A DNA stretch of 64,000 nucleotides from Salvelinus alpinus (taxonomy: Eukaryota > Chordata > Actinopteri > Salmoniformes > Salmonidae), in the NCBI RefSeq assembly GCF_045679555.1, contig NC_092091.1:16949072-17013071 (forward strand), written 5' to 3'. Shown in pieces: positions 47,242-58,730 of the stretch. A program made the translations under genes and the position numbers. The notes beneath the pieces were generated by a model. The model ran no database searches. It was not told the DNA's origin and saw nothing but the letters and a program-made list of their open reading frames with translations. Positions within the stretch are counted from its first letter, which is position 1. Each line of letters begins with the position of its first letter.

Positions 47242-48039
47242 CTGAAATGAAAAACATGATAAACCAGGATTAGCCCAACAAAACACACAGTAACAAATGT
47301 GGCTTGAATCCAATGGTAAAAATCTAGGGTATGGCAATCTGGTGCCAGAAAGCCATCATATTCTTTGAAAGCATAGAAGAGATCGGTAGGCTAGCTGCTA
47401 TTTTTTCACCACTGGCGTAAACTGAGGTGGGCCGCTCGACTGGAGACACCCAAGATGTCAGGACACTGCATCAGCGCTACACCCATGACTTAGGGTACGC
47501 AACAGAAACTCATACACACATCCGAGGTTGAGGGGTCTGGAACGGTACATTGGTTTACTCCCCGTGAGAATGGACTGATGGGAACTGAAGACAAAAATTA
47601 TCAGATGGACTGAAGGTAAAGGAGGAGACTTGAGTCCAGTAGAAGTACAAGCGGTCACGTCAAGATAAAACGGCTACTATAAATTTAACCTCTCTCGTAC
47701 TCAAGGTTATACATTAACTTAATTAATTATGCATTCATTACTACATTCTCATGACTATGCAATGTCTCTCATAGAACATGAGTTTGTCACAATGGGATGG
47801 ATTTATCACAGAGCTTAATTTTCTTTATTTACGGTACATTTTCAATCTGTTCTGTATTGTTTCCTATGATGGAAACTGTATGACTTGTGCCGATTCTTAT
47901 TGTATAATTAGCTCATTGGTATGGGTTAGGTTGTTGGAGCTTGTGTGTGTTATTGTAGCAAAAAGGGTAAGTACAGAAAGTGTCGGTTTCAGGTCAGACA
48001 ATTTTAGTTGTGTATATTAAGATTAAGGAAGTATGTAAA
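47242..48039 (-). other. start of a long resf1 intron; unassigned
   Basis: Follows upstream of the giant exon's acceptor. No repeat family or conserved frame is recognised; probably unique intron DNA. Confidence 0.4.
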
Positions 48040-48592
48040 AGAGCATCAGTCGGGTCTCAGTTCCTGTTAAGCAAAGCTAGTTTTTGTGAAACTAGGCCGA
48101 GAAGGTGGTGGAACTCAACAGCCAACAATAGTTGAAGAGTAAGGAAACATCTGGGAGGGGGGCCAGAGCGATCTGCCCCTCCCAAAAGATAGAATTTGTA
48201 GATAAGTGGCCCTCTTTCTGGGACTGACCCACAAACAGGACCAAGCCTGGCATGTCGAGGAGTGACAGACTCCATCCTAACTGGAGGGGTCCTCTCATCT
48301 TATCTATGAACATAGACAGGGCTCTAACTCCTCCAGCTCCACAATGAGATAGCCTGCTGCCTGGCCTGCACCCTGTTAGCCAGCTTAGTAGAGTCTGCCA
48401 CTAGCACAGTCAGTGTAGTTACTTCAGCTATCCCCATTGAGACCGTGTCTGTGCCTCGATCTAGGTTGGGCAAAACTAAACATGGCGGAGTTAGCCTTAG
48501 CAATCTCATTGGAATAAAGATCTCCTCCATTCCTGTCATTATTGAAAAAGATTGTGATATCTCACATCTCAAAATAGGGCTACTTAATTATG
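48040..48592 (+). mobile_element. L2-like LINE 5' region, copy E
   Basis: 5' UTR-like sequence (CATGTCGAGGAGTGACAGAC) leading to a frame that reads VPRSRLGKTKHGGVSLSN, SIPVIIEKDCDISH and LKIGLLN, the start of an endonuclease domain of this LINE type. It stops at the TTAA of the next element. Confidence 0.6.
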
Positions 48593-50011
48593 GCTGCAGG
48601 GCAGTATTGAGTAGCGTGGATGAAAAGGTGCCCAGAGGTGCCCAGAGTAAACTGCCTGCTCCTCAGTCCCAGTTGCTAATATATGCATAGTATTAGTCTA
48701 TTTGGATAGAAAACACTCTGAAGTTTCTAAAACTGTTTGAATTATGTCTGTGAGTATAATAGAACTCATATGGCAGGCAAAAACTTGAGAAAAAAATCCA
48801 ACCAGGAAGTGGAAAATCTGAGGTTTGTAGCCTATCGAATACATAGTGGTATATGGGTCATTTTGCACTTCCTACGGCTTCCACTAGATGTCAACAGTCT
48901 TTAGAACCTTGTTTGATGCTTCTGTGAAGGATGAGGGAATAAGAGCTGATTAAGTCAGGGGTCTGGCAGAGTGCCACGAGCTCAGTCTCGCGGGCTCCCG
49001 TGAGAGTTAGCTGCGTTCCATTGCATTTCTACAGACAAAGGAATTCTCCGGTTGAAACATTATTGAAGATTTATGTTAAAAACATCCTAAAGATTGATTC
49101 TATACATCGTATGACATGTTTCTACGAACTGTAATTTGACTTTGTCTGAACTTTCGCCTGGACTTGCCCGCGCCTCCTGAGTTTGGATTTGTGTACTAAA
49201 CCCGCGAACAAAAAGGAGGTATTTGGACATAAATTATGGACTTTATCAAACAAAACAAACATTTGTGAAACTGGGATTCCTGGGAGTGTATTCTGATGAA
49301 GATCAAAGGTAAGTGAATATTTGTAATACTATTTCTGACTTCTGTTGACTCCACAACATGGCGGGTATCTGTATGGCTTGTTTTTGTGTCGGAGTGCCGT
49401 ACTCAGATTATTGCATGGTGTGCTTTTTCCGAAAAGTTCAAAAAAAAATCTGACACAGCGGTTGCATTAAGGAGAAGTGGATCTAAAATTCCATGCATAA
49501 CAATTGTATCTTTTAGCACTGTTTATTATGAGTATTTCTGTAAATTGATGTGGCTCTCTGCAAAATCACCGGATGTTTGAGGCAAAACATTACATAACAT
49601 AACGCGCCAATGTAAACAGATTTTTGGATATAAATATGAACTTTATCGAACAAAACATACATGTATTGTGTAACATGAAGTGCTATGAGTGTCATCTGAT
49701 GAAGATCAAAGGTTAGTGATTAATTTTCTCTATTTCTGCTTTTTGTGACTCCTCTCTTTGGCTGGAAAATGGCTGTTTTTCTGTGACTAGGTGCTGACCT
49801 AACATAATCGTTTGGTGTGCTTTCGTCGTAAAGCCTTTTTGAAAATCGGACACTGTGGCTGGATTTACAACAAGTTTATCTTTAAAATGGTGTAAAATAC
49901 TTGTATGTTTGAGGAATTTTAATTATGGGATTTCTGTTGTTTTGAATTTGGCGCCTTGCAGTTTCACTGGCTGTTGAGGTGGGACGCTAGCGTCCCGAAT
50001 ATCCCAGAGAG
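48593..50011 (+). mobile_element. TTAA-flanked piggyBac-like non-autonomous element, copy 4
   Basis: TTAA at 48589-48592 and 50012-50015. Contains CACTAGATGTCAACAGTC and the end GGACGCTAGCGTCCC...AGAGAGG. A 49040-49500 segment is partly repeated at 49600-49850 (ATAAATATGAACTTTATC..., GATGAAGATCAAAGG). The right flank is a different LINE from the left, so a later rearrangement is likely. Confidence 0.65.
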
Positions 50012-50015
50012 GTTA

Positions 50016-51360
50016 ACATGGTGGCTGTTTAACAGTCTGATGGCCTTGAGATAGAAGCTGTTTTTCAGTCTCTCGGTCCCTGCTTTGATGCACCTGTACG
50101 GACCTCGCCTTCTGGATGATAGCGGGGTGAACAGGCAGTTTCTCGGGTGGTTGTTGTCCTTGATGATCTTTATGGCCTTCCTGTGACATTGGGTGGTGTA
50201 GGTGTCCTGGAGGGCAGGTAGTTTGCCCCCGGTGATGCGTTGTGCAGACCTCACTACCCTCTGGAGAGCCTTACGGTTGTGGGCAGAGCAGTTGCTGTAC
50301 CAGGCGGTGATACAGCCCGACAGGATGCTCTCGATTGTGCATCTGTAAAAGTTTGTGAGTGCTTTTGGTGACAAGCTGAATTTCTTCAGCCTCCTGAGGT
50401 TGAAGAGGCACTGCTGCGCCTTCTTCACCACGCTGTCTGTGTGGGTGGACCAATTCAGTTTGTCCGTGATGTGTACACCGAGGAACTTAAAACTTACTAC
50501 CCTCTCCACTACTGTCCCGTTGATGTGGATAGGGGGGTGCTCCCTCTACTGTTTCCTGAAGTCCACAATCATCTCCTTTGTTTTGTTGACGTCGAGTGTG
50601 AGGTTATTTTCCTGACACCACACTCCGAGGGCCCTCACCTCCTCCCTGTAGGCCGTCTCGTCATTGTTGGTAATCAAGCCTACCACTGTAGTGTAATCTG
50701 CAAACTTGATGATTGAGTTGGAGGCGTGCATGCCCAGTGTTGAGGATCAGCGGGGTGGAGATGTTGTTACCTACCCTCACCACCTGGGGGCGGCCCGTCA
50801 GGAAGTCCAGTACACAGTTGCACAGGGCGGGGTCGAGACCCAGGGTCTCGAGCTTGATGACGAGTTTGGAGGGTACTATGGTGTTAAATGCTGAGCTGTA
50901 GTCGATGAACAGCATTCCTGTATGTTGTTATGATCACACCATGTCTCGTTAAATCATAAGGCATACCTCCCCGCCCCTCTTCTTAACAGAAAGATGCTTG
51001 TTTCTGTCAGCGCGATGCGTGAAGAAAACAGCTGGCTGTACCGACTCCGATAGCGTGTCTCGAGTGAGCCATGTTTCCGTGAAGCAAAGAACGTTACAGT
51101 CTCTTATGTCTCTCTGGAATGCTACCCATGCTCGGATTTCATCAACCTTGTTGTCAAGAGACTGGACATTGGCGAGTAGTATGCTCGGGAGCGGTGCGCC
51201 CATCTCCGGAGCCTGACCAGAAGACCGCTTCGTCTGCCCCTTTTACAGCAACGTTGTTTTGGTTCGCCGGCTGGTATCCGATCCATTGTCCTGGGTGGTG
51301 GGCAAAACAGAGGATCCGCTTTGGGAAAGTCGTATTCCTGGTCGTAATGATGGTGAGTTG
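50016..51360 (-). mobile_element. Rex1-like LINE, decayed
   Basis: Minus-strand order: endonuclease start (SILLANVQSLDNKVDE, CNVLCFTETWL) at 51200-50950; RT motif [13 protein letters not shown] at 50915; [13 protein letters not shown]-terminal VVSFKFLGVHITDKLNW to the GPYRCIKAGTERLKNSF segment at 50100. Most of the endonuclease and RT N-terminus is deleted between 50930 and 50950. The SSAFNT motif is typical of the CR1/Rex1 group. Confidence 0.8.
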
Positions 51361-51429
51361 ACGTTGCTCTTATATCCAGTAGTTCCTCCCGACTGTATGT
51401 AATAAAGCCTAAGATTACCAGTTACAACG

Positions 51430-51590
51430 TGTTGTAGAAATATTTGCTCATTATTATTTCTCAGATACAGGAACTTGTGAATTCAAATAGAATTTAATAC
51501 AAAGTAACAAGCCGAGCTGGTTCATGGATCAACCGACTTTCCAGCCTTGGCACACACTTTTTATACAGTTTTCATGCTTACGTCAAACAC
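51430..51590 (-). mobile_element. LTR 'TGTTGTAG' family, copy 3, first segment
   Basis: Starts TGTTGTAGAAATATTTG and carries AGGAACTTGTGAATTCAA as in copies 1 and 2. A LINE interrupts it at 51591; it continues at about 53206-53436 and, after a hAT-like element, at 55334-55475. Confidence 0.65.
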
Positions 51591-53190
51591 ATCTCTTTCT
51601 AAAATGATCTGCCGAAACTGTTGCAACCCCTATTACCATCCTGTTCAACCTCTCTTTCGTATCGTCTGAGATTCCCAAAGATTGGAAAGCTGCCGCGGTC
51701 ATCCCCCTCTTCAAAGGGGGTGACACTCTAGACTCAAACTGCTACAGACCTATATCTATCCTACCCTGTCTTTCTAAGTTCTTCGAAAGCCAAGTGAACA
51801 AACAGATTACCGACCATTTCGAATCCCACCGTACCTTCTCCGCTATGCAATCTGGTTTCAGAGCTGGTCATGGGTGCACCTCAGCCACGCTCAAGGTCCT
51901 AAATGACATCATAACCGCCATCGAAAAGAGACATTACTGCGCAGCCATATTCATCGACTCTGTCAATCACCACATTCTTATTGGCAGACTCGACAGCCTT
52001 GGTTTCTCAAATGATTGCCTTGCCTGGTTCACCAACTACTTCTCTGATAGAGTTCAGTGTGTCAAATGGGAGGGCCTGTTGTCCGGACCTCTGGCAGTCT
52101 CTATGGGGGTGCCACAGGGTTCAATCCTCGGGCTGACTCTCTTCTCTGTATACATCAATGATGTTGCTCTTGCTGCTGGTGATTCTCTGATACACCTCTA
52201 CGCAGACGACACCATTCTGTATACTTCTGGCCCCTCTTTGGACACTGTGTTAACAAACCTCCAGACGAGCTTCAATGCCATACAACTCTCCTTCCGTGGC
52301 CTCCAACTGCTCTTAAACGCAAGTAAAACGAAATGCATACAATTCAACCGATCACTGCCCGCACCTGCTCTCCTTCACTCATGCTGCCAAAAATACCCTC
52401 GTAAAACTGACCATCCTACCGATCCTCGACTTCGGTGATGTCATCTATAAAATAGCCTCCAACACTCTACTCAACAAACTGGATGCAGTCTATCACAGTG
52501 CCATCCATTTTGTCACCAAAGCCCCATACACTACCCACCATTGCGACCTGTACGCTCTCGTTGGTTGGCCCTCGCTTCATACTCGTCGCCAAACCCACTG
52601 GCTACAGGTTATCTGCTAGGTAAAGCCCCGCCTTATCTCAGCTCACTGGTCACCATAGCAGCACGCGCTCCAGCAGGTATATCTCACTGGTCACCCCCAA
52701 AGCCAATGCCTCCTTTGGTCGCCATTCCTTACCAGTTCTCTGCTGCCAAAGACTGGAACGACCTGCAAAAAACTCCCTCACTAGCTTTAAGCATCAGCTG
52801 TCAGAGCAGCTCACAGATTACTGCACCTGTACATAGCCCATCTATAATTTAACCCAAACAACTACCTCTTCCCCTACTGTATTTATTTATTTCCTTTGCA
52901 CCCCATTATTTATATTTCTACTTTGCACATTCTTCCACTGCAAATCTCCCATTCCCGTGTTTTACTTGCTATATTGTATTTACCTCGCCACCATGGCCTT
53001 TTTTGCCTTTACCTCCCTTATCTCACCTCATTTGCTCACATTGTATATAGACTTATTTTTCTACTGTATGTTTTGTTTATTCTGTGTTGTTGTATGTGTC
53101 GAATTGCTATGCTTTATATTGGCCAGGTCGCAGTTGCCAATAGGAACTTGTTCTCAACTAGCCTACCTGGTTAAATAAAGGTGAAATAAA
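51591..53190 (+). mobile_element. L2-like LINE copy C
   Basis: 5'-truncated LINE in the RT domain: TFSAMQSGFRAGHGCTSAT, PQGSILGLTLFSVYIND, YADDTILYTSG. The motif A segment LAKAFD is deleted (the sequence goes from AIFID straight to SVNHH), removing a catalytic Asp. Further deletion near 52370 fuses parts of the C-terminal region. Tail CTACCTGGTTAAATAAAGG near 53180. Confidence 0.85.
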
Positions 53191-53205
53191 ATTAAAATAA
53201 AAAAA

Positions 53206-53436
53206 CATAGTAACTCCTCTTTATGTTAATGACTCCTCCCTCTGGCATTTAGCCACCATTATCTTTTTGCCTTGCACTCATTTCAGCTTGGTTTCCATGT
53301 TCTTATTGGCACATACATTATGGCATAGATGCCATTGGTGGCGTAACCATAGCAATGGTACAAAAATAAACAGACACGCACACTCCCAAGGCACATGCAT
53401 GTCTAATGGTGCTTAAGTAATACAAACCTATGCTCC
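53206..53436 (-). mobile_element. LTR 'TGTTGTAG' family, copy 3, second segment
   Basis: Contains AGCCACCATTATCTTTTTGC and GGTGGCGTAACCATAG, shared with the segment at 58510-58560 and copy 1. Lies between the LINE tail and the hAT-like element. Confidence 0.6.
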
Positions 53437-55333
53437 ATAATCGGTCAACCTCTAATTAGATTTTAACGCCAATACCGATTATTGGGGGGACCAAAAAAAG
53501 CTGATAGCGATCAATCGGCCGATTTTTTTTATTTATTTGTAATAATGACAATTACAACAACACTGAAGGAACACTTATTTTAACTTAATATAATACATCA
53601 ATCAATTCAATTTAGCCTCATAAATAATGAAACATGTTCAATTTGGTTTAAATAATGCAAATACAAAGTGTTGGAGAAGAAAGTAAAAGTGCAATATGTG
53701 CCATGTAAAAAAGCTAACGTTTTAGTTCCTTGCTCAGAACATGAGAACATATGAAAGCTGATGGTTCCTTTTAACATGAGTCTTCAATATTCCCAGGTAA
53801 GAAGTTGTAGGTTGAGGTTATTATAGGACTATTTCTCTCTATACCATTTGTATTTCATATACCTTTGACTATTGGATGTTCTTATAGGCACTTCAGTATT
53901 GCCTGTAACAGTATAGCTTCCGTCCCTCTCCTCGCCCCTACCTGGGCTCGAATCAGGAACACATCGACAACAGCAACCCTCGAAGCATCGTTACCCATCG
54001 CTCCACAAAAGCTGCGACTCTTGCAGAGCAAGGGGAGCAACTACTCCAAGTCTCAGAGCGAGTGACGTTTGAAACGCTATTAGCGCGCACCCTGCTAACT
54101 AGCTAGCCATTTCACATCGGTTACACCAGCCTAATCTCGGGAGTTGATAGGCTTGAAGTCATAAACAGCGCAAGAGCTGCTTGAAAACACACGAAAGTGC
54201 TGTTTGAATGAGTGCTTACGAGCGTGCTGCTGCCTACCACCGCTACGTCAGACTGCTCTATCAAATCATAGACTTAATTATAACACACAGAAATACGAGC
54301 CATAGGTCATTAATATGGTTAAATCCGGAAACTATCATTTTGAAAATAAAACGTTTATTCTTTCAGTGAAATACGAAACCGTTCCGTATTTTATCTAACG
54401 GGTGGCTTCCATAAGTCTAAATATTCCTGTTACATTGCACAACCTTCAATGTTATAATCATAATTACGTAAAATTCTGGCAAATTAGTTCGCAACGAGCC
54501 AGGCGGCCCAAACTGTTGCATATACTCTGACTCTGTGTGCAATGAACGCAAGAGAAGTGACAATTTCCCTAGTTTAATATTGCCTGCTAACATGAATTTA
54601 TTTTAACTAAATATGCAGGTTTAAAAATATATACTTCTGTGTATTGATTTTAAGAAAGGCATTGATGTTTATGGTTAGGTACATTCAAGCAACGATTGTG
54701 CTTTTTTCGCAAATGCACTTTTGTTAAATCATCCCCCGTTTGGCGAGTTGGCTGTCTTTGATAGGAAGAAATAGTCTTCACAGTTCGCAACGAGCCAGGC
54801 GGCCCAAACTGCAAGAGAAGTGACACAATTTCCCTAGTTAAAAGAAATTCATGTTAGCAGGCAATATTAACTAAATATATAAAAAAATATATACTTGTGT
54901 ATTGATTTTAAGAAAGGCGTTGATGTTTATGGTTAGGTACATATTGGTGCAACGACAGTGCTTTTTTCGCAAATGCGCTTGTTAAATCACCCATTTGGCG
55001 AAGTAGGCTATGATTCAATGATAAATTAACAAGCACCGTATCAATTATATGCAACGCAGGACAAGCTACATAAACTAGTAATATCATCAACCATGTGTAG
55101 TTAACTAGTGATTATGTTAATTAAGATTGATAGTTTTTTATAAGATACGTTTAATGCTAGCTAGCACCTTACCGTGGCTCCTTGCTGCACTCATAACAGG
55201 TAGTCAGTCTGCCACGCAGTCTCCTCGTGGAGTGCAATGTAATCGGCCATGATCGGTGTCCAAATATGCAGATTACCGATTGTTATGAAAACGGCCCTAA
55301 TTAATCGGCCATTCCGATTAATCGGTCGACCTC
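53437..55333. mobile_element. hAT-like element with internal duplication
   Basis: Ends carry AATCGGTCAACCTC and its partner ATTAATCGGTCGACCTC, with CTATGCTCC/CTCTACTCC flanks. About 1.9 kb including a nested TRIM LTR. A 300-bp segment is duplicated in tandem: GTTCGCAACGAGCCAGGCGG at 54488 and 54784, and GTTTATGGTTAGGTACAT at 54668 and 54925. No transposase seen. Confidence 0.65.
53904..54125 (-). mobile_element. TRIM-type solo LTR
   Basis: 222 bp from TGTAACAGTATAGC to CATCGGTTACA, the reverse of the TRIM LTRs at 35919, including GCTAGTTAGCAGGGTGCGCG and the GACGTTT/ACGTCACTC zone. No second LTR or interior is attached. No matching target duplication was found. Confidence 0.75.
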
Positions 55334-55475
55334 TACTCCTAATGAACCTTACTGGACTAGGTAACGGCTTCCCTTAGCCTAATGACCTAGACACACATAA
55401 GAGTAGTACACAGAGTAAGTGCACTCTAAGAAGTATAATGTGCACCAATGTACTGGAAAATTACCAATAAAACGC
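55334..55475 (-). mobile_element. LTR 'TGTTGTAG' family, copy 3, third segment
   Basis: Contains CTTCCCTTAGCCTAATG and CCCAGACACACA-like sequence also found at 58570-58605 in copy 4. Cut on the right by a Tc1 end. Confidence 0.5.
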
Positions 55476-56195
55476 TGAACTGTAGTCAGGTCAAGAACCT
55501 GGTGAGAACTACGAGCATGCAGATGAGCTTCCCTGAGACGATTTCTGACAGTTTGTGCAGATCCAGTTTCATCAGCTGTCCGGCTGGATGGTCTCAGACA
55601 ATCCCACAAGTGAAGAAGCCGGGTGTAGAGGTTCTGGTCTGACGTGGATACACGTGGTCTGCAGTTGTGAGGCCAGTTGGAAGTACTGCCAAATTCTCTA
55701 AAACAACATTGGAGGCAGCTTATGGTAGAGAAATGAACATTCAACAGCTCGTAGACATTCCTGCAGTCAGCATGCCAACTGCATGCTCCTTCAAAACATC
55801 TGTGGCACTGTGTTGTGCGACAAAACTGCACATTTTAGAATTGTCTTTTATTGTCCTCAGCTCAAGGAGCACCTGTGTAATGATCATGCTGTTTAATCAG
55901 CTTCTTGATAATCCATCCACCTGACAGGTGTGGCATATCTTGGCAAATGAGAAACACTCACTAAGAGGGATGTGAACAAATTTGTGCACAAAACTTGGAA
56001 GAAAGAAGCTTTTTGTGCAAATGGAAAATTTTGGGAATCTTTTATTTCATCTCATGAAACTTGTGACCAATGCTTTACGTTGCTTTGCGTTTATATTTTT
56101 GTTAAGTGTATTTCATCGGCTGATTTCCTTATATGAACTGTACCTCAGCAAAATCTTTGAAATTATTGCATTTATATTTTTGTTCAGTATAGAAG
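55476..56195 (-). mobile_element. Tc1 5' portion (minus strand)
   Basis: Right terminus TTTGTTCAGTATAG (56182-56195) is a Tc1 terminal repeat. The minus strand then reads a decayed transposase with [18 protein letters not shown] and SAQTVRNRLREAHLHARS. The catalytic domain is missing at the left break. Confidence 0.7.
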
Positions 56196-56224
56196 GTTGA
56201 TTAACTGTATTGCAAACATATAGA

Positions 56225-57205
56225 CAGTGGTAGGCCTGATCACCGACAATGACGAGACAGCCTATAGGGAGGTCAGAGACCTGGCCGGGTGGTGCCAGAA
56301 TAACAACCTATCCCTCAACGTAACCAAGACTAAGGAGATGATTGTGGACTACAGGAAAAGGAGGACAGAGCACTCCTTCTTACCATTCTCATCGACGGGG
56401 CGGTAGTGGAGCAGGTTGAGAGCTTCAAGTTCCTTGGTGTCCACATCACCAACAAACTAACATGGTCCAAACACACCAAGACAGTTGTGAAGAGGGCACG
56501 ACAAAGCCTATTCAGGAAACACATTTTTTGGGGCATGGGTCCTCAGATCCTCAAAAGGTTCTACAGCTGCAACATCGAGAGCATCCTGACTGGTTGCATC
56601 CTAGCCTGGTACGGCAACAGCTCGGCCTCCGACCGCAAGGCACTACAGAGGGTAGTGCGTACGGCCCAGCACATCACTGGGGCTAAGCAGCCATCCAGGA
56701 CCTCTACACCAGGCAGTGTCAGAGGAAGGCGCTAGAAATTGTCAAAGACCCCACCCACCCCAGTCATAGACTGTTCACTCTACAACCGCATGGCAAGCGG
56801 TACTGAAGTGCCAAGTCTAGGACAAAAAGGATTCTCAACAGCTTTTACCCCCAAGCCATAAGACTCCTGAACAGGTAATCAAATGGCTACCCGGACTATT
56901 TGTATTATCCCCCCCAACCCTTCTTTACACTGCTGCTACTCTCTGTTTACCATATATGCATAGTTACTTTAACCGTACCCTCATGTACATACTACCTCAT
57001 TTAGGCCGACTAACCGGTGCCTGTATATAGCCTCGCTACTGTTATTATTCACTGTCGTTTTTTTCTTCTCCTTACTTATTGTTCACCTAATACCTATTTT
57101 TTACTAAGATTGCACTGTTGGTTAGGGCCTGTAAGTAAGCATTTCACTGTAAGGTCAACTACACCTGTTGTATTCGGTGCACGTGACAAATAAACTTTGA
57201 TTTGA
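56225..57205 (+). mobile_element. Rex1-like LINE 3' half
   Basis: Reads [50 protein letters not shown] and SILTGCILAWYGNSSA, matching the minus-strand LINE at 50016. The frame is lost after about 56735. The 3' end is GTATTCGGTGCACGTGAC then AAATAAACTTTGATTTGAT. Confidence 0.8.
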
Positions 57206-57653
57206 TATAGGCATATTGTTAATTTGGAGAAATGGGAGGTATTTGATGCACAGGAATTCTAGGCTAATAAAAATATAGGCCTAATGATAAAACAGATGCA
57301 TTTGCCGTTGGTAAGGAGATCGCATGTCGTCTAATATATGTTTACTTGACTTTTAAAGCCCTAAATAAAATTATTGCAGGACATAAGTGGTATAAATTAT
57401 TCCCACCACACAACAAATAGTAGGCTAGCATTTATCAAATCACTCATTCAATAGCCAAGCATTTTCGAAGGTAAATAGATCGGTAGCCTTGACAGTATGG
57501 GTAGGCTACAGTATTGGTGTACAATATTAGGTGTGCAACATCATAGCCCATTTAAAAAAGGTGCTACATGTTATATTTGTGGCCAGAAAATCTCTTGTCA
57601 AATTGACTGGCGCTGAGTGATTTGTATAAGTACCACATCCTAACAAATTGTGG
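57206..57653. other. unassigned spacer
   Basis: About 450 bp, no recognised repeat or coding signal. Confidence 0.4.
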
Positions 57654-57747
57654 CATGTAGTAGAAATATTGGTCCAATAATATTTCTCAGATACCGGAAC
57701 TAGTGAATTCAAATAGACTTTATTACAAAGTAACAAGCCGAAATTTG

Positions 57748-57932
57748 TATATTTTGGAGACCAGAGGAAAGAGTGCCTACTACTGGCCCTCCAACACCCC
57801 TTCCAGCAGCATCTGGTCTCCCATCCAGGGACCAACCAGGACCAAACCTGCTTAGCTTCAGAAGCAAGCCAGCAGTGAGATAGGGTAGGGTGCTATGCTG
57901 CTGGTTTATCTCTTCGTCTTGTTTCTAACTTG
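57748..57932 (-). ncRNA. 5S rRNA-derived sequence
   Basis: The minus strand contains GAAGCTAAGCAGG, then GGTCCTGGTTGG, then CTGGATGGGAGACC, the order and spacing of the internal control region of 5S rRNA (box A, intermediate element, box C). The 5' part is diverged (AGCATAGCACCCTA for the usual CATACCACCCTG) and the 3' end continues into non-5S sequence (GGAGGGCCAGTAGTAGGC). It is therefore a 5S pseudogene or the head of a 5S-derived SINE, not a working 5S gene. Confidence 0.6.
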
Positions 57933-57936
57933 TTTA

Positions 57937-58459
57937 TGAAACAGTTTTAACTTTACGTCCGTCCCCTCGCCCCGACCCAGGGACCCTCTGCACACATCAA
58001 CAACTGACACCCACGAAGCGTCGTTACCCATCGCTCCACAAAGGCCGCGGCCCTTGCAGAGCAAGGGGAACCACTACTTCAAGGTCTCAAAGCGAGTGAC
58101 GTAACCGATTGAAACGCTATTAGCGCACACCACCGCTAACTAGCTAGCCATTTCACATCCGTTACACTCACCCCCCTTTCGACCTCCTCCTTTTCCGCAG
58201 CAACCAGTGATCCGGGTCAACAGCATCAATGTAACAGTATAACTTTACGTCCGTCCCCTCGCCCGCGAACCAGGGACCCTCTGCACACATCAACAACAGT
58301 CTCCCACGAAGCATCGTTACCCATCGCTCCACAAAAGCCGCGGCTTTTGCAGAGCAAGGGGAACCACTACTTCAAGGTCTCAAAGCGAGTGACGTAACCG
58401 ATTGAAACGCTATTAGCGCGCACCACCGCTAACTAGCTAGCCATTTCGCATCCGTTACA
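57937..58459 (-). mobile_element. TRIM-type LTR retrotransposon, complete copy 2
   Basis: Two 230-bp LTRs (57937-58166 and 58230-58459) around a 63-bp interior, in reverse orientation to copy 1. The interior keeps the purine tract (as CACCCCCCTTT) and a diverged primer site (GGTCAACAGCATCAATG on the plus strand). A TTTA duplication flanks it (57933-57936, 58460-58463). The LTRs differ more than in copy 1, so it is older. Confidence 0.85.
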
Positions 58460-58687
58460 TTTACACCCATCTTAACTCGGATATCACTCCTCTAAATGGC
58501 ACAGACTTCCGAGCATAGATTCTACTGGTGGCGTAACCATAGGAATGGTACAAAGAAATGCCTAATGACCCTTCCCTTAGCCTAATGGCCCAGACACACA
58601 CATACGGTAAAGCCTATATTGATTCTTCTCTAAGATACATAACACGTGTAATGGAAAATCCCCTATAGGCACAGCATGTAGCTGTGG

Positions 58688-58730
58688 CACAATCGGTTAG
58701 CGGGCGGCTCACCAATAAGAAGGCTGCAAC
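58688..58730 (+). repeat. tRNA-like fragment
   Basis: TGGCACAATCGGTTAGCG closely resembles the D-arm and A box of a tRNA-Ile. No anticodon arm, B box or acceptor stem follows, so it is a fragment or a SINE head rather than a tRNA gene. Confidence 0.35.

Larger units (their letters stand above)
57654..58690 (-). mobile_element. LTR 'TGTTGTAG' family, copy 4, split by two insertions
   Basis: First segment 57654-57747 (TGTAGTAGAAATATTGG, GAATTCAAATAGACTTTATTAC with AATAAAGTC on the minus strand). Rest at about 58464-58690 with GGTGGCGTAACCATAGG. The 5S-like unit and a complete TRIM lie between. Confidence 0.6.

Noticed and set aside
47184..47288. N-terminal extension of the giant frame (34 extra residues)
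   Set aside because: It reads through a consensus acceptor (polypyrimidine tract plus CAG at 47242) into intron DNA, so translation from there is unlikely.
57748..57932. Functional 5S rRNA gene
   Set aside because: The 5' third is diverged and no T-run terminator follows the 3' end at the expected place.
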